Shown: positions 7,156-15,767, numbered from the stretch's first letter. The stretch: DNA of 64,000 nucleotides from CBDFHV01 sp965247705 (GCA_965247705.1 CBDFHV010000029.1:15257-79256), one strand, 5' to 3'. Notes: generated from the sequence alone by a model not told the origin. Translations and numbers: made by a program.

Positions 7156-9068
7156 GGCGTCGTCCCCACATCGCCATCGTCGTGGGCACCGCCAGCGACG
7201 TCACCGGCCACACCATGGTCCTCCCCGGGCCGGATCTGCAGCTGGTAGAGGTTGTGATAGCGGCCCTCCTTGGCGATCAGTTCCTGGTGGGTGCCCCGCT
7301 CGACGATCCGGCCTTCGTCGAGAAACAGGATCTCGTCGGCATGCATGAACGAACTCAGGCGATGGGAAATGATGATGGTGATCCGGTTTTCGGCGCTCTC
7401 CTGCAACGCCGCGCGAATTCGCCGTTCGGTACCCGCGTCGATGGACGCGGTGGAGTCGTCGAAGATCAGGATCGCCGGGTCGGTCAGCAGGCCACGGGCA
7501 ATGGTCAGGCGCTGGCGCTGCCCGCCCGAGAGGGACACACCGCGTTCGCCGACCAGGGTACCGTACTCGGCGGGAAGCCGGCTGACGTATTCGTGCAATT
7601 GAGCCTGGGAATTGGCGTGGCCGATCCGCTCCTCGGTAGCCCAAGGATCGCCGTAGGCGATGTTGTTATCGATGGACGCGGTGAACAGGAAGGCGTCCTG
7701 CTGGACGATGCCCACGGCCTCGCGAAGGGACTTCAGGGATACCGCTCGGAGGTCCTGGCCGTCGATGGTGATGCGCCCACCGGTGACGTCGTAGAAGCGG
7801 GGGACGAGATGGGCAACGGTGGATTTGCCGCTGCCCGGGGGCCCGACGATGCCAATGGTCTGGCCGCGCCGTGCCTCGAAGTTGATACCGCGCAGCGTGG
7901 CCTTGCCCCGTCCGCCGCCACCGTAGTCGAAGTCCACGTCCTCGAACCGCAGGATGCCTTCGTTCACCGATAGGGGCAGGGCGTCGTCCCGGTCGCGGAT
8001 GGCCGGGACGGCGTCCAGCACTTCGAACAGGCGCACCCCGCAGGTGGAGCCGCGGGCGAAGGCGTTGACCATCATGCCCAGTTGGCGGACGGGCATCTGG
8101 AGGATGGTCATGAAGCCCAGGAACTCGGTCAGCTTGCCGACCGTGATGTCCCCATCGATCACCTTCAGTCCGCCGAGCCACAGGACCAGTCCCATGGCAA
8201 TGAAAAACGAGAAGGTCATGGTCGTCGTATTGCGCACCCTGACGTCCACGCGCCGCTCGGAAATATCGCGGGCAAGGGCGGAACTCTCGTCGAACAGCGC
8301 CATCTCATGGTCCTGGGCGGCGAAGGCGCGGACCACCCGGATGCCGCCCAGGTTTTCCTCCATGATCCGCGACATCACGCCCAGGCGTTCCTGGAGTTCG
8401 AGCCACATCTGGCGCAGGCGCAACCGGGTCACCGAAGACCGCCAGGCGACGAAGGGCACAAAACTAAGGCTCAGCAGGCCCAGCGCCACGTCCGCCGAGA
8501 TCAGCAGGGTAGCCCCGATACCGATCAGGTTGACCAGCAGAACCGCGCGCACCAGGCCCGCATTGAAGAACTGGCGGACTCCCTCCAGGTCCAGCATGCC
8601 GCGGGTTATCAGTTCGCCCGTATGGACACGGTCGTGGTAGCTGAACGCAAGACGCTGAAGCTTCTCGTAGAAGGCCATGCGCAGGTCGTAGGCGACGTAG
8701 TGGCCTACCGATTCGCCGTAGTAGTTGTGGATCAGCGTGAAAATCCCCCGCAACACCGAAACGCCCAACAACATCAAGGCCACGTGAAGCAGGGACTCGC
8801 GGGCGGACGCCGTAGCGGCGGGACCCTGGGACAGGAGGGCGTGGGCGTGGTCCACGGCGGCGCCGAGGAACTGGGGAATAAGCAACTGGAAATTGGCCGC
8901 CACGATCGTCGCGCCCATGGCCAGGGCAACGCGCCACGGGTAGCGCAGCGCCATGCGGGACACCCGCGACAAGACATTCAGGCCCTGGGGGGTCAGCCGT
9001 ACCTGACGGCTGCGGCGCGAAGGTCCCGGCGCCAGGCGGCCGGACGCACTGCCGGCGCCGCTCACCAT
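7152..9068 (-). CDS. ABC exporter half-transporter with a degenerate Walker B
   Basis: Upstream partner of the exporter pair, 638 residues: an Arg-rich N-terminus, a six-helix domain (about residues 35-330), then an ATPase domain with Walker A GPPGSGKST, a canonical signature LSGGQRQRL and a Walker B ending LIFDDSTASID, in which the catalytic glutamate is replaced by aspartate. This complementary pattern (degenerate Walker B here, degenerate signature in the partner) is the hallmark of TM287/TM288-type heterodimers. It is first in the two-gene operon; its promoter must lie in 9069-9240 next to the IS110 element. Confidence 0.9.
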   Translation of the reverse strand: MVSGAGSASGRLAPGPSRRSRQVRLTPQGLNVLSRVSRMALRYPWRVALAMGATIVAANFQLLIPQFLGAAVDHAHALLSQGPAATASARESLLHVALMLLGVSVLRGIFTLIHNYYGESVGHYVAYDLRMAFYEKLQRLAFSYHDRVHTGELITRGMLDLEGVRQFFNAGLVRAVLLVNLIGIGATLLISADVALGLLSLSFVPFVAWRSSVTRLRLRQMWLELQERLGVMSRIMEENLGGIRVVRAFAAQDHEMALFDESSALARDISERRVDVRVRNTTTMTFSFFIAMGLVLWLGGLKVIDGDITVGKLTEFLGFMTILQMPVRQLGMMVNAFARGSTCGVRLFEVLDAVPAIRDRDDALPLSVNEGILRFEDVDFDYGGGGRGKATLRGINFEARRGQTIGIVGPPGSGKSTVAHLVPRFYDVTGGRITIDGQDLRAVSLKSLREAVGIVQQDAFLFTASIDNNIAYGDPWATEERIGHANSQAQLHEYVSRLPAEYGTLVGERGVSLSGGQRQRLTIARGLLTDPAILIFDDSTASIDAGTERRIRAALQESAENRITIIISHRLSSFMHADEILFLDEGRIVERGTHQELIAKEGRYHNLYQLQIRPGEDHGVAGDVAGGAHDDGDVGTTP

Positions 9069-9272
9069 GGGGATCGGTCGTTGTTGGGACGGGCACCGGA
9101 CGGCGCGCCGCCGGCCGGGAATGGGCGGGTCATCGCTCGCAATCGGGAAAAACCGGGTTCTGCCCCGCAGCGCCGGGACACACCGTCATACTACCACCCA
9201 TGACCGTCGCCATTCAACGGCCCGATGTGCCCAGGAGGCCCGCCTCGACGGGCGTTGTCACATTTACTAGAC

Positions 9273-9295
9273 CCCATGTCCGACTGGGATGTGGG
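9273..9295 (+). ncRNA. Hairpin in the left end of the IS110 element, possible part of a bridge RNA
   Basis: CCCATGTCC (9273-9281) pairs over nine positions with GGATGTGGG (9287-9295), allowing two G-U pairs, around the loop GACTG. It lies 80 nt upstream of the transposase start. In IS110-group elements a guide RNA is transcribed from the left end; in IS1111-group elements it is on the right. Which applies here is not settled, so this is only a candidate. Confidence 0.3.
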
Positions 9296-9374
9296 TGACC
9301 CGTCTCACATTATGCGGGTGTCGAGGGTTGCACCGGATGGTCCGGTGTCTTGCCTCATGCATAGGAGACGGGTC

Positions 9375-10487
9375 ATGGAACAGGTTATCACGTACGTGGG
9401 TCTGGACGTTCACAAGAAGAGCATTTCGGTCGCCATTGCCGATGGCGGCTTGCGCCGGGAGGCGCGCTATTTCGGCACCATCGCGAACCAACCGGCGGCG
9501 TTGCGGAAGTTGGCGCACAGGCTGGGGCGCGAGGGACGCGCGCTGCGCTTCTGCTACGAGGCCGGGCCGTGCGGTTACGGGGTCTATCGGACGCTAACAT
9601 CGCTCGGCCACGACTGCGTGGTGGTGGCGCCGTCGCTGATCCCGCGGCGTCCTGGCGATCGGATCAAGACCGACCGCCGCGATGCCTTGGGCTTGGCCAA
9701 GCTGGACCGCGCCGGCGAGCTGACGCCGGTGTGGGTTCCCGAGCCCGAGCACGAGGCCCTGCGCGATCTGGTGCGGGCCCGCGCGGCGGCGGTCAAGGCC
9801 CTGCGCCGGGCGCGTCAGCAGTTGAGCGGCTTCCTGCTACGCCACGCCCGCACGCGAGACGGCAACAACTGGACCCTGGCCCACCGGCGCTGGCTGGCGA
9901 GCCTGCGTTTCGAGCAGCCGGCCCAGCAGATCGTCCTGGAGGACTATATCCAGGCCATCGAGGATGCCCAGGCGCGGCGCGACCGCCTGACGGCCGAGAT
10001 CGAAGCATTGGTCCCCCGTTGGTCCCTGGCTGCCGTCGCCCAGGCCCTTCAGGCCATGCGCGGCGTGGCGCTGATCACCGCCGTCACCCTGTTGGCCGAG
10101 ATCGGCGACCTGACCCGTTTCGACAGCCCGCGTCAGCTCATGGCGCACCTCGGTCTGGTGCCCTCGGAGCATTCCAGCGCCGCTCACATCCGGCGCGGCG
10201 CCATCACCAAGGCCGGCAACGCCGAGGCGCGCCGCGTCATGATCGAGGCCGCCTGGTGCTACCGCCTGCCGGCGCGGGTCAGCCGCTGCCTCCTGGAGCG
10301 CCTCCAGGGCCAACCCAAGGCGGTCCGCGACATCGCCTGGAAGGCCCAGACCCGCCTCTGCGCCCGCTACCGCCGCATGGGCGCCCAAGGCAAGGATACC
10401 CCCCTGGTCACAACGGCTATCGCCCGCGAGATGCTCGGCTTCGTCTGGGCCATCGCCCGCGAGGTCGCGCCGTGCAAGGCCGGCTGA
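9375..10487 (+). CDS. IS110-family transposase (DEDD/serine recombinase)
   Basis: 370-residue RNA-guided-type recombinase of the IS110 family. The N-terminal RuvC-like domain shows the acidic set D11 (VGLDVHK), E62 (CYEAGP), D100 and D103 (KTDRRDA). The middle is a coiled coil (about 125-215). The C-terminal Transposase_20 domain has MRGVALITAVTLLAEIGD, and S264 in LVPSEHSSA is the likely nucleophile. The frame is open upstream to 9225, but ATG 9375 (MEQVITYVGLDVHK), preceded by AGGAGA-like bases, gives the family N-terminus. The gene appears intact, so the element may be active. Confidence 0.92.
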   Translation: MEQVITYVGLDVHKKSISVAIADGGLRREARYFGTIANQPAALRKLAHRLGREGRALRFCYEAGPCGYGVYRTLTSLGHDCVVVAPSLIPRRPGDRIKTDRRDALGLAKLDRAGELTPVWVPEPEHEALRDLVRARAAAVKALRRARQQLSGFLLRHARTRDGNNWTLAHRRWLASLRFEQPAQQIVLEDYIQAIEDAQARRDRLTAEIEALVPRWSLAAVAQALQAMRGVALITAVTLLAEIGDLTRFDSPRQLMAHLGLVPSEHSSAAHIRRGAITKAGNAEARRVMIEAAWCYRLPARVSRCLLERLQGQPKAVRDIAWKAQTRLCARYRRMGAQGKDTPLVTTAIAREMLGFVWAIAREVAPCKAG

Positions 10488-10886
10488 GAAAAAGCAGGGA
10501 AAAATCGTCACCCCACAAGAGGAGGACCGAAGCAGCCTACCAACAGTCCGCCGGCGCCCATGCCTGGGGGCGAGACCACGGTGAGGGGAACCCTCGACTG
10601 CTCTACGAGCGGGACTTGTCCCACGCTCGTCATCTAGACCGAGGCAGCCCCACGACGAACCCAGGGTCATGCGGTCCCAACCCGCGCATCAGAGATCGAT
10701 CAACCGTCGTCAGGACGGTTTCGCCCCCTGCCATGTGCGCTGGCGCTATACGTATCTCGACACCGGCAACACGGTGAGCGGTGATCTTCGTCCGAAACCT
10801 TGAATTCGGACATGAGAGAGTAATCCCCGTGACCGCCCGACTCGTGGCGCGGCGGCGGTCCCCGGGGGTTTGCTAGCTCATAATTC

Positions 10887-11876
10887 ATGCGTATCTGTGT
10901 TTTTGGCATCGGCGCCATTGGCGGTCTTGTATTGGCCCGACTCACGCGCTCTGGCGTGGACGCCACGGGGTTTGCTCGTGGCGAAAACCTGGCCGCTATC
11001 CGGGCGCGCGGGTTACGGCTGGTCGATCACGAGGGCATGGAACACTTGGTGAAACCTGTCCATGTGACGGATGACGCGGAATACCTGGGTCCCCAGGACG
11101 TGGTTTTCCTGGCCCTCAAGGCGAACCGGGTGGTCGATGCCCTGGACCGGATCAGACCCCTGATCGGCCCGCGCACGACCGTGGTCTCGGCGGTGAACGG
11201 CATACCCTGGTGGTATTTCCACGCATTCTCCGGGGACTGGCCCAAAAAGCACCTGGACATGGTGGATCCCGGCGGGCGGATATGGAGCGCACTGGGCCCC
11301 GAGCGGGCGCTCGGCTGCGTGGTCTACCTGGGCGCCTCGGTGCCGCGCCCCGGCGTGGTATCCCACACCCAGCACAAGCGTCTGGTGCTTGGCGAGCCGG
11401 ACGGCGGCATCAGCGAGCGGGCCCAAGCGCTGTCGGAGGTCCTGGAGGGCGCCGGCTTCGAAGCACCGGTCGTCCCCGATATCCGGCGTGTGGTCTGGCA
11501 CAAGGTGTGGGGTAACGCCTGGGCCAACACCATCAGCGTCATCACCCGCGCCACCATCGACGCCATGTGCGAGGATCCCTTCCTGCGCGACGGCGTGCGC
11601 GCCATGATGGCGGAAATTCGTGACGTGGCGGGCCACTATGGGATCGACATCGAGGACGACGTCGATCAGCGGATTTCCGACTCCGCCCGACTGGGCGCTT
11701 TCAAGAGCTCCACCCTGCAGGATTTCGAGCGCGGCCGGGCCGTCGAAGTGGACGCCATTCTGGGCGCGGTGATGGAGCTGGCCCGCGAGGCCGGCGAACC
11801 GACGCCGCTGGTCGACATGGTCTACGCCTTGACCCGGCTCACCGCCCGCATCGCCGGCTGCTATCAGGCACCTTAG
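10887..11876 (+). CDS. Ketopantoate reductase family protein (2-dehydropantoate 2-reductase-like)
   Basis: 329-residue NADPH-dependent reductase of the PanE/ApbA family, which makes pantoate for coenzyme A or reduces related 2-oxo acids. It has the N-terminal dinucleotide motif FGIGAIGG (residues ~6-13), the conserved VWHKVWGNAWAN helix with the catalytic lysine (~205), and a C-terminal KSSTLQDFERGRAVEVD segment with the substrate-binding Ser and Glu. True PanE proteins are usually nearer 300 residues and many genomes carry several paralogs, so the exact substrate is uncertain. It stands alone between the IS110 element and an opposing aminotransferase-like gene. Confidence 0.82.
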   Translation: MRICVFGIGAIGGLVLARLTRSGVDATGFARGENLAAIRARGLRLVDHEGMEHLVKPVHVTDDAEYLGPQDVVFLALKANRVVDALDRIRPLIGPRTTVVSAVNGIPWWYFHAFSGDWPKKHLDMVDPGGRIWSALGPERALGCVVYLGASVPRPGVVSHTQHKRLVLGEPDGGISERAQALSEVLEGAGFEAPVVPDIRRVVWHKVWGNAWANTISVITRATIDAMCEDPFLRDGVRAMMAEIRDVAGHYGIDIEDDVDQRISDSARLGAFKSSTLQDFERGRAVEVDAILGAVMELAREAGEPTPLVDMVYALTRLTARIAGCYQAP

Positions 11877-11925
11877 GATGCGTCGACCCGCGGCCTCGGT
11901 TGATCCGATTCAATGTGCCGCGGCC

Positions 11926-11985
11926 AATGGCTCCCCCAGCAATGGCTCCCCCACCCCGGCCCCCCTCGAGGGGGAGAAGGGCGCG
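11926..11985. repeat. Intergenic C-rich palindromic repeat (REP-like) with a 15-bp tandem pair
   Basis: Two tandem copies of CAATGGCTCCCCCA are followed by a C-rich stretch and the perfect palindrome CCCCCTCGAGGGGG (11961-11974). A related C-rich/G-rich palindrome occurs at 34988-35010, so this looks like a dispersed extragenic palindromic repeat. It sits in the gap between two convergent genes. Confidence 0.5.
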
Positions 11986-12020
11986 TACGGCCACTGAAGT
12001 TCTCGACGCCCGGCGGCCCG

Positions 12021-13109
12021 TCAACGCGACCAGCGGCGGATGTCCGCCGCCGTCACCCCCGGGTGCACGGGCAGCAGCACCAGGTGGCGGCGCAATCGAA
12101 GGGCGGTGGCGTGGCGTTGCGGGTTCGCCAACACCTCGGGCGGCAGGTCGGGCCAGCTTTCGGCCGGGCAGCCGCGGGCTCGCAACCGCCCGTAGGTGTC
12201 TGCCGCCGCCCCGGGCGTCCGAGCGCGGAGGACGAAGCGGTACGGGGTCCAGGCGGCAGCCTCGGCAAAGAACGGTTCCGAGTCCGTCCAGCCGGCGACC
12301 GCCGCCGCCCAGGCCCCGTGGTTGGCCCGCCGGATCTCGGCGTTTCGATCCAGGTCCGGAAGGGCCCGTGACAGGAGCCGCCGCGATACCGCCGACAGGA
12401 CCGGCCGTTCCGGCGGCGGCCCGGGCGGCGGATCCACATGGAAGGGCGCCGTCCGACGGCGGATTGCCCAGGCCCGCGCGAGGCGGGGCATCGCGGCCTG
12501 CAGGCCCCGCTTGACGGCCCACACTCCGGTTGATGGGGCCGCGCCCACGGCGGCGATCCCCCGCAGAACTTCCGGGCGCCCGCAGAGCACCGCCCCGTCG
12601 GGCAGGGCCAGCATCTTGCGCGGGCTGTAGAACGCGGCGTCGCCAAACCGCCCGATCCCCCCTTCCGGGCGCAGGGCGTGGGCGCCGTCCTCCACCAGCC
12701 AGGCGCCCGCCTCGTCGCAAAATCGCCGCGCCTCGGCCAGGTCCGTGGGCCGGCCAAAGGTATGAACGGCGACGAACAGGTCGGGCGGCCCGTCCCGCGC
12801 CGCCATCTCATGGCAGGCGTCCCAGCGGGGCGTCAGGTCCTCGCCAATGGGATAGAAGGCCAGCCGGACCCCCGCCGCGCGCGCCGGCGCCGTCGATTCG
12901 TTACAGAAATAATCGGGCAGCCACAGGCACGGCCCCGCCCCGGCCTTCCGCAAGGCCAGCAGCGGCAGCGCGAAAGCCGCCCGCGACAGCCACACCGCCG
13001 CCGCCCCCGGCCCGCACCAGGGCGCAGCCAGCAGGTTGTCGTTGGGGACCGACCCGGCCCAGGCCGTCAACAGGTCGCGCAAGCGGGGCAGCGGCGCCGG
13101 GGTAGACAT
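12021..13109 (-). CDS. DegT/DnrJ/EryC1-like PLP-dependent enzyme
   Basis: 362-residue protein with the fold-type I aminotransferase pattern of the DegT family, which builds amino sugars of surface polysaccharides. Visible motifs: LPDYFCNES (PLP pocket), VAVHTFGRPTDLAEARRF, AWLVEDGAHAL with the cofactor-binding aspartate, and FYSPRKMLAL with the likely Schiff-base lysine. The C-terminal third is less like typical sugar aminotransferases, so the substrate is open. The frame extends upstream to 13319, but that extension is made of the translated 11-bp repeat, so ATG 13109 (MSTPAPLPRLRDLL) is chosen. No sugar-pathway neighbours are present. Confidence 0.7.
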   Translation of the reverse strand: MSTPAPLPRLRDLLTAWAGSVPNDNLLAAPWCGPGAAAVWLSRAAFALPLLALRKAGAGPCLWLPDYFCNESTAPARAAGVRLAFYPIGEDLTPRWDACHEMAARDGPPDLFVAVHTFGRPTDLAEARRFCDEAGAWLVEDGAHALRPEGGIGRFGDAAFYSPRKMLALPDGAVLCGRPEVLRGIAAVGAAPSTGVWAVKRGLQAAMPRLARAWAIRRRTAPFHVDPPPGPPPERPVLSAVSRRLLSRALPDLDRNAEIRRANHGAWAAAVAGWTDSEPFFAEAAAWTPYRFVLRARTPGAAADTYGRLRARGCPAESWPDLPPEVLANPQRHATALRLRRHLVLLPVHPGVTAADIRRWSR

Positions 13110-13198
13110 GATGGAGAGGCTCCGCCAAGCAGGCCACGGAACGAGAGGCCCACCATAGAGCCCCCCCAGCCGGCCCGCCATTCGGACCGACACTAGCT

Positions 13199-13264
13199 CG
13201 ACAGTGGCCCGACAGTGGCCCGACAGTGGCCCGACAGTGGCCCGACAGTGGCCCGACAGTGGCC
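13199..13264. repeat. Six perfect tandem copies of an 11-bp unit
   Basis: The unit CGACAGTGGCC is repeated six times without error between 13199 and 13264. It lies about 90 bp upstream of the DegT-like gene start and 56 bp before the tRNA-Thr gene. Because 11 bp is not a multiple of three and the array is perfect, it is a non-coding minisatellite prone to slippage; a change in copy number could alter the promoter region of the DegT-like gene. Confidence 0.9.
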
Positions 13265-13320
13265 AGCGTTGACCGCCGCCCGCCCCGGCGGTAAGTAGGA
13301 CCCATGGGCCAAGCGCCAAC

Positions 13321-13396
13321 GCCGCCTTAGCTCAGTTGGTAGAGCATCGCATTCGTAATGCGAGGGTCGCAGGTTCGAGTCCTGCAGGCGGCACCA
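13321..13396 (+). tRNA. tRNA-Thr (anticodon CGT), CCA encoded
   Basis: A 76-nt cloverleaf: acceptor GCCGCCT (13321-13327) pairs with AGGCGGC (13386-13392), the D-arm is AGCTCAGTTGGTAGAGC, the anticodon stem TCGCA/TGCGA encloses the loop TTCGTAA (anticodon CGT, threonine ACG), the T-loop is GGTTCGAGTCC, the discriminator is A, and CCA is encoded. It marks the left border of an irregular region (13.4-15.7 kb), and tRNA genes are common integration sites. Confidence 0.95.
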
Positions 13397-13608
13397 TATT
13401 TTTCAATGACTTGGCGCTCACATGGTCGGCCGAAGCGCCGGCCATTGTGGAATTTGTGTGAAATCGTGTCAGGGTTCTTCGGCCTTGCGCGGGCCGATTC
13501 GTTCCTGTTCCGTATTGGACTGTTCCATCCTTTCAATGGCTTGATGTAGCGCGCCATTTAGTCTTGGTGGAGTCGCCACTTAGTCTTGGACTCTGGAGCG
13601 GCTTGGAT
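13397..13608. other. Gene-free stretch after tRNA-Thr with a short direct repeat
   Basis: No open frame here looks coding. Two 16-bp copies of CGCCAYTTAGTCTTGG (13552-13567 and 13574-13589, one mismatch) lie 6 bp apart just before the methylase gene. They may be binding sites at the end of a lost integrated element. I see no duplicate of the tRNA 3' end that would prove an attachment site. Confidence 0.4.
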
Positions 13609-14409
13609 TCAGGGGCCGGTGATGATGAGCTCGCCAGCCGCCTTGGGGGCCTTGCCGCCGGCTATGGTGTAGGTGGTGGTGACCGGCTCGATGGTGAAGC
13701 CCGAGAACAGCTCTCGGACCTCGGGGATGTCGTTTAACGACAGGATGAAGCGGCCTTGAAGGCGGGCTAAACGGGCCGCCAGCAGGGTGAAGTCGTCGCG
13801 GGCGAAGAGGCCCTTGCCGTAGTCGGTCTCGTTGACCCAGTAGGGCGGGTCGACGTAGAAGAGCGTGCCCGGCCGGTCGTAGCGGTCGACGAAGGCCTGC
13901 CAGGGCAGGCATTCGATCGCCACCCCCGAGAGCCGCTCGTGCAGATCCTCCAGCATGGGGCCCAAGCGGGTGACGTCGAAGCGGGCGGGGCGGTCGTAGC
14001 TCACACCGAAAGTGCGGCCCCTTGCCTTACCGCCGAACGCGGCGTTCTGGAGGTAGAGGAACCGGGCCGCCCGCTCCAAATCGGTCAGTGTATCGGGGTC
14101 GGTACGGGCCAGGCGGTCGAACTCGGTGCGGGTGGTGAGCTGGAAGCGGATCATCTCCATGAAGGCCACGTAGTGGCGCTGAAGGATGCGGAACAGCGTC
14201 GCCACGTCGCGGCTGGCGTCATTGATCACCTCGGCCGCCGGTGCGGACCGGCGGCGCAGGTAGACCCCGCCCATGCCGACGAAGGGCTCGGCGTAGCAGT
14301 TATGGTCGATGGCCTCGATGCGCGCAACGAGGCGCCGCGCCAGGTTGCGCTTGCCGCCGATGTAGGGAGCGACCGGCAGGACCAGCCGCACGGGTCGAAT
14401 GGACTCCAT
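13609..14409 (-). CDS. D12-class DNA adenine N6-methyltransferase (Dam/phage type)
   Basis: 266-residue orphan methyltransferase of the Dam/MT-alpha class, which methylates adenine in a short palindrome such as GATC. Motifs in family order: APYIGGKRNLARR (motif X), YAEPFVGMGGVYL (motif I, SAM binding), the VINDASRDV strand, and FYVDPPYWVNE (motif IV catalytic DPPY, ~residue 197). ATG 14409 gives the expected N-terminus (MESIRPVRLVLPVAPYIGG); the frame is open further upstream, but that part is not family-like. No restriction enzyme is adjacent. Location next to a tRNA and isolated context suggest phage or island origin. Confidence 0.85.
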   Translation of the reverse strand: MESIRPVRLVLPVAPYIGGKRNLARRLVARIEAIDHNCYAEPFVGMGGVYLRRRSAPAAEVINDASRDVATLFRILQRHYVAFMEMIRFQLTTRTEFDRLARTDPDTLTDLERAARFLYLQNAAFGGKARGRTFGVSYDRPARFDVTRLGPMLEDLHERLSGVAIECLPWQAFVDRYDRPGTLFYVDPPYWVNETDYGKGLFARDDFTLLAARLARLQGRFILSLNDIPEVRELFSGFTIEPVTTTYTIAGGKAPKAAGELIITGP

Positions 14410-14632
14410 GGAGGTTGCGAACCACACTGCTCCCGCCGCGTGCATGCGGTGGCGGGATGGCCACGACTTGGCCGGTTGCGGTCGTGCGGGGCACCTCCCC
14501 GCGGTTCGGGGTGTTGGCGCACCCCGACCCCCGCCGGCCTGGCGGCGAGGGCGAGCCCGAATATCACGGACTACGGGTTGGACCGTAACCGGACGGATTG
14601 CGGGCGCGGCACTGTGACAGGGAACCCTCGGC

Positions 14633-15241
14633 TTATCCCGAGTCGTCTTCGGCGCAGCCGGCATCGCGCATCCAGCCGGCGACCTTTTCGACCATGTGAG
14701 GCATGCCGACCCCCTCGAAGAGGGCCTTAGACCTGACCCAGTTGGCGCAGGCGGCGTCCAGGTCGCCGCGGTTCTCATAGAGGATGCCCAGGTTGCCGTA
14801 CTGGTTGGCCATGCCCTCCTTGCGGCCGAGGGCCTCGCTGATCTCCAGGCTCTTGCGGTACATGGCCTCGGCGGCGTCCAGGTCGCCGCGGGTCCGATAG
14901 AGGTTGCCCAGGTTGCCGTAGTTTCTGGCTATGCCCCCCTTGTTGCCGAGGGCCTCATGGATCTCCAGGCTCTTGCGGTGTATGGCCTCGGCGGCGTCCA
15001 GGTCGCCGCGGGTCTGACAGAGGATGCCCTGGTTGCCGTACGCGACAGCGAGAACGGACTTGTCGTCGAGCTGATTGGCCAAGCGCTCGACGTGGCGGTA
15101 TGCGGATTCGGCACCCTCCAATTCACCGAGCCGGCGCTGTAGGTGCCCCACCATGTTCCACGCGTGCGCGTCGTCGGGATCGAGGCGAGTGGCTTCCTGG
15201 TAGGACGCAAGGGCCTTGTGCGTGTCGTGGAGGTAGGCCAT
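14633..15241 (-). CDS. TPR protein with 40-residue repeats, probably truncated at its N-terminus
   Basis: 202-residue tetratricopeptide-repeat protein. Three units of exactly 40 residues (120 bp) carry GDLDAAEAxxRKSLEIxEALG, preceded by a more divergent TPR (ASYQEATRLDPDDAHAWNMVG). Such arrays are protein-protein interaction scaffolds. The DNA repeat period is visible at about 14751, 14871 and 14991. The first codons (from ATG 15241) sit exactly where a piece of an unrelated permease gene begins on the other strand, so a longer N-terminus was probably cut off by recombination. The C-terminus ends normally (AGCAEDDSG). Confidence 0.7.
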   Translation of the reverse strand: MAYLHDTHKALASYQEATRLDPDDAHAWNMVGHLQRRLGELEGAESAYRHVERLANQLDDKSVLAVAYGNQGILCQTRGDLDAAEAIHRKSLEIHEALGNKGGIARNYGNLGNLYRTRGDLDAAEAMYRKSLEISEALGRKEGMANQYGNLGILYENRGDLDAACANWVRSKALFEGVGMPHMVEKVAGWMRDAGCAEDDSG

Positions 15242-15736
15242 GGCGCCCAATACGGCGGATCGATCGCCTCCATTCTGCTCAATCTTCCCGGCACCCCGTC
15301 GTCCGCCATCATCTGCCTCGATGGCTACCCGATGACCCGCCAGGGCCGAGCCGGACCGGCCATATTCTTGACCACCTACGCCTCGTTCATGGGCAGTCTG
15401 TTTGCCATCTTTCTGCTGCTGACGGTGGCGCCCCTGGCGGCCAGGCTGGCGCTGACCTTCGGCGCCGCCGAATACTTCTCGCTGATGATCCTGGGACTGA
15501 TCGCCGCCGCTTCCCTGGCCCAGTACGGCGTCATGCGGGGTCTCGCCATGGTCTCCGTCGGCCTGATCCTTGGGCTGGTCGGCAGCGACGTCGCATCCGG
15601 CACGTACCAGTTTACCTTCGGCGCGCTGGAACTGGCCGATGGCCTGAGCATCATTGCCATGGCCATGGGTCTGTTCGGGGTTGCGGAAAACCGGTATCCA
15701 CTTTCCCGATCAATACCTTACGCGGCAGCGCAATGA
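15242..15736 (+). pseudogene. tctA: Fragment of a tripartite tricarboxylate transporter permease (TctA)
   Basis: From 15242 the plus-strand frame reads GAQYGGSIASILLNLPGTP and CLDGYPMTRQGRAGPA, the signature of TctA, the large membrane subunit of TctABC citrate-type uptake systems, followed by several hydrophobic helices to about residue 165 of the fragment. TctA is normally about 500 residues; both the first ~60 and the last ~270 are missing and no TctB or TctC is nearby. The left end coincides with the start of the TPR gene on the other strand. This is a non-functional remnant; a longer upstream frame (from 15143) is a chance extension antisense to the TPR gene. Confidence 0.75.
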
Positions 15737-15767
15737 AAACTTCGGTCCAGGCCCGCGGGGCAAAGGA

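Larger units (their letters stand above)
9240..10870 (+). mobile_element. IS110-family insertion sequence (ends approximate)
   Basis: A single DEDD-transposase gene (9375-10487) is flanked by non-coding DNA: about 130 bp on the left and up to ~380 bp on the right (10488-10870). IS110 elements have no or only short inverted ends and make no clear target duplication, so exact borders cannot be read here; the limits given are the gap between the ABC promoter area and the next gene. I see no other gene in the right-hand stretch. Long non-coding ends are expected because the family encodes a structured guide (bridge) RNA in one of them. Confidence 0.7.

Noticed and set aside
13199..13264. Six short perfect repeats considered as a CRISPR array
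   Set aside because: The units are directly adjacent with no spacers and are only 11 bp, so this is a minisatellite.
14410..14632. Possible extra N-terminal domain of the methylase or a phage gene in this gap
   Set aside because: The translation is Pro/Arg-rich with several small GC hairpins (around 14495-14530) and no recognisable motif; I see no gene in it.
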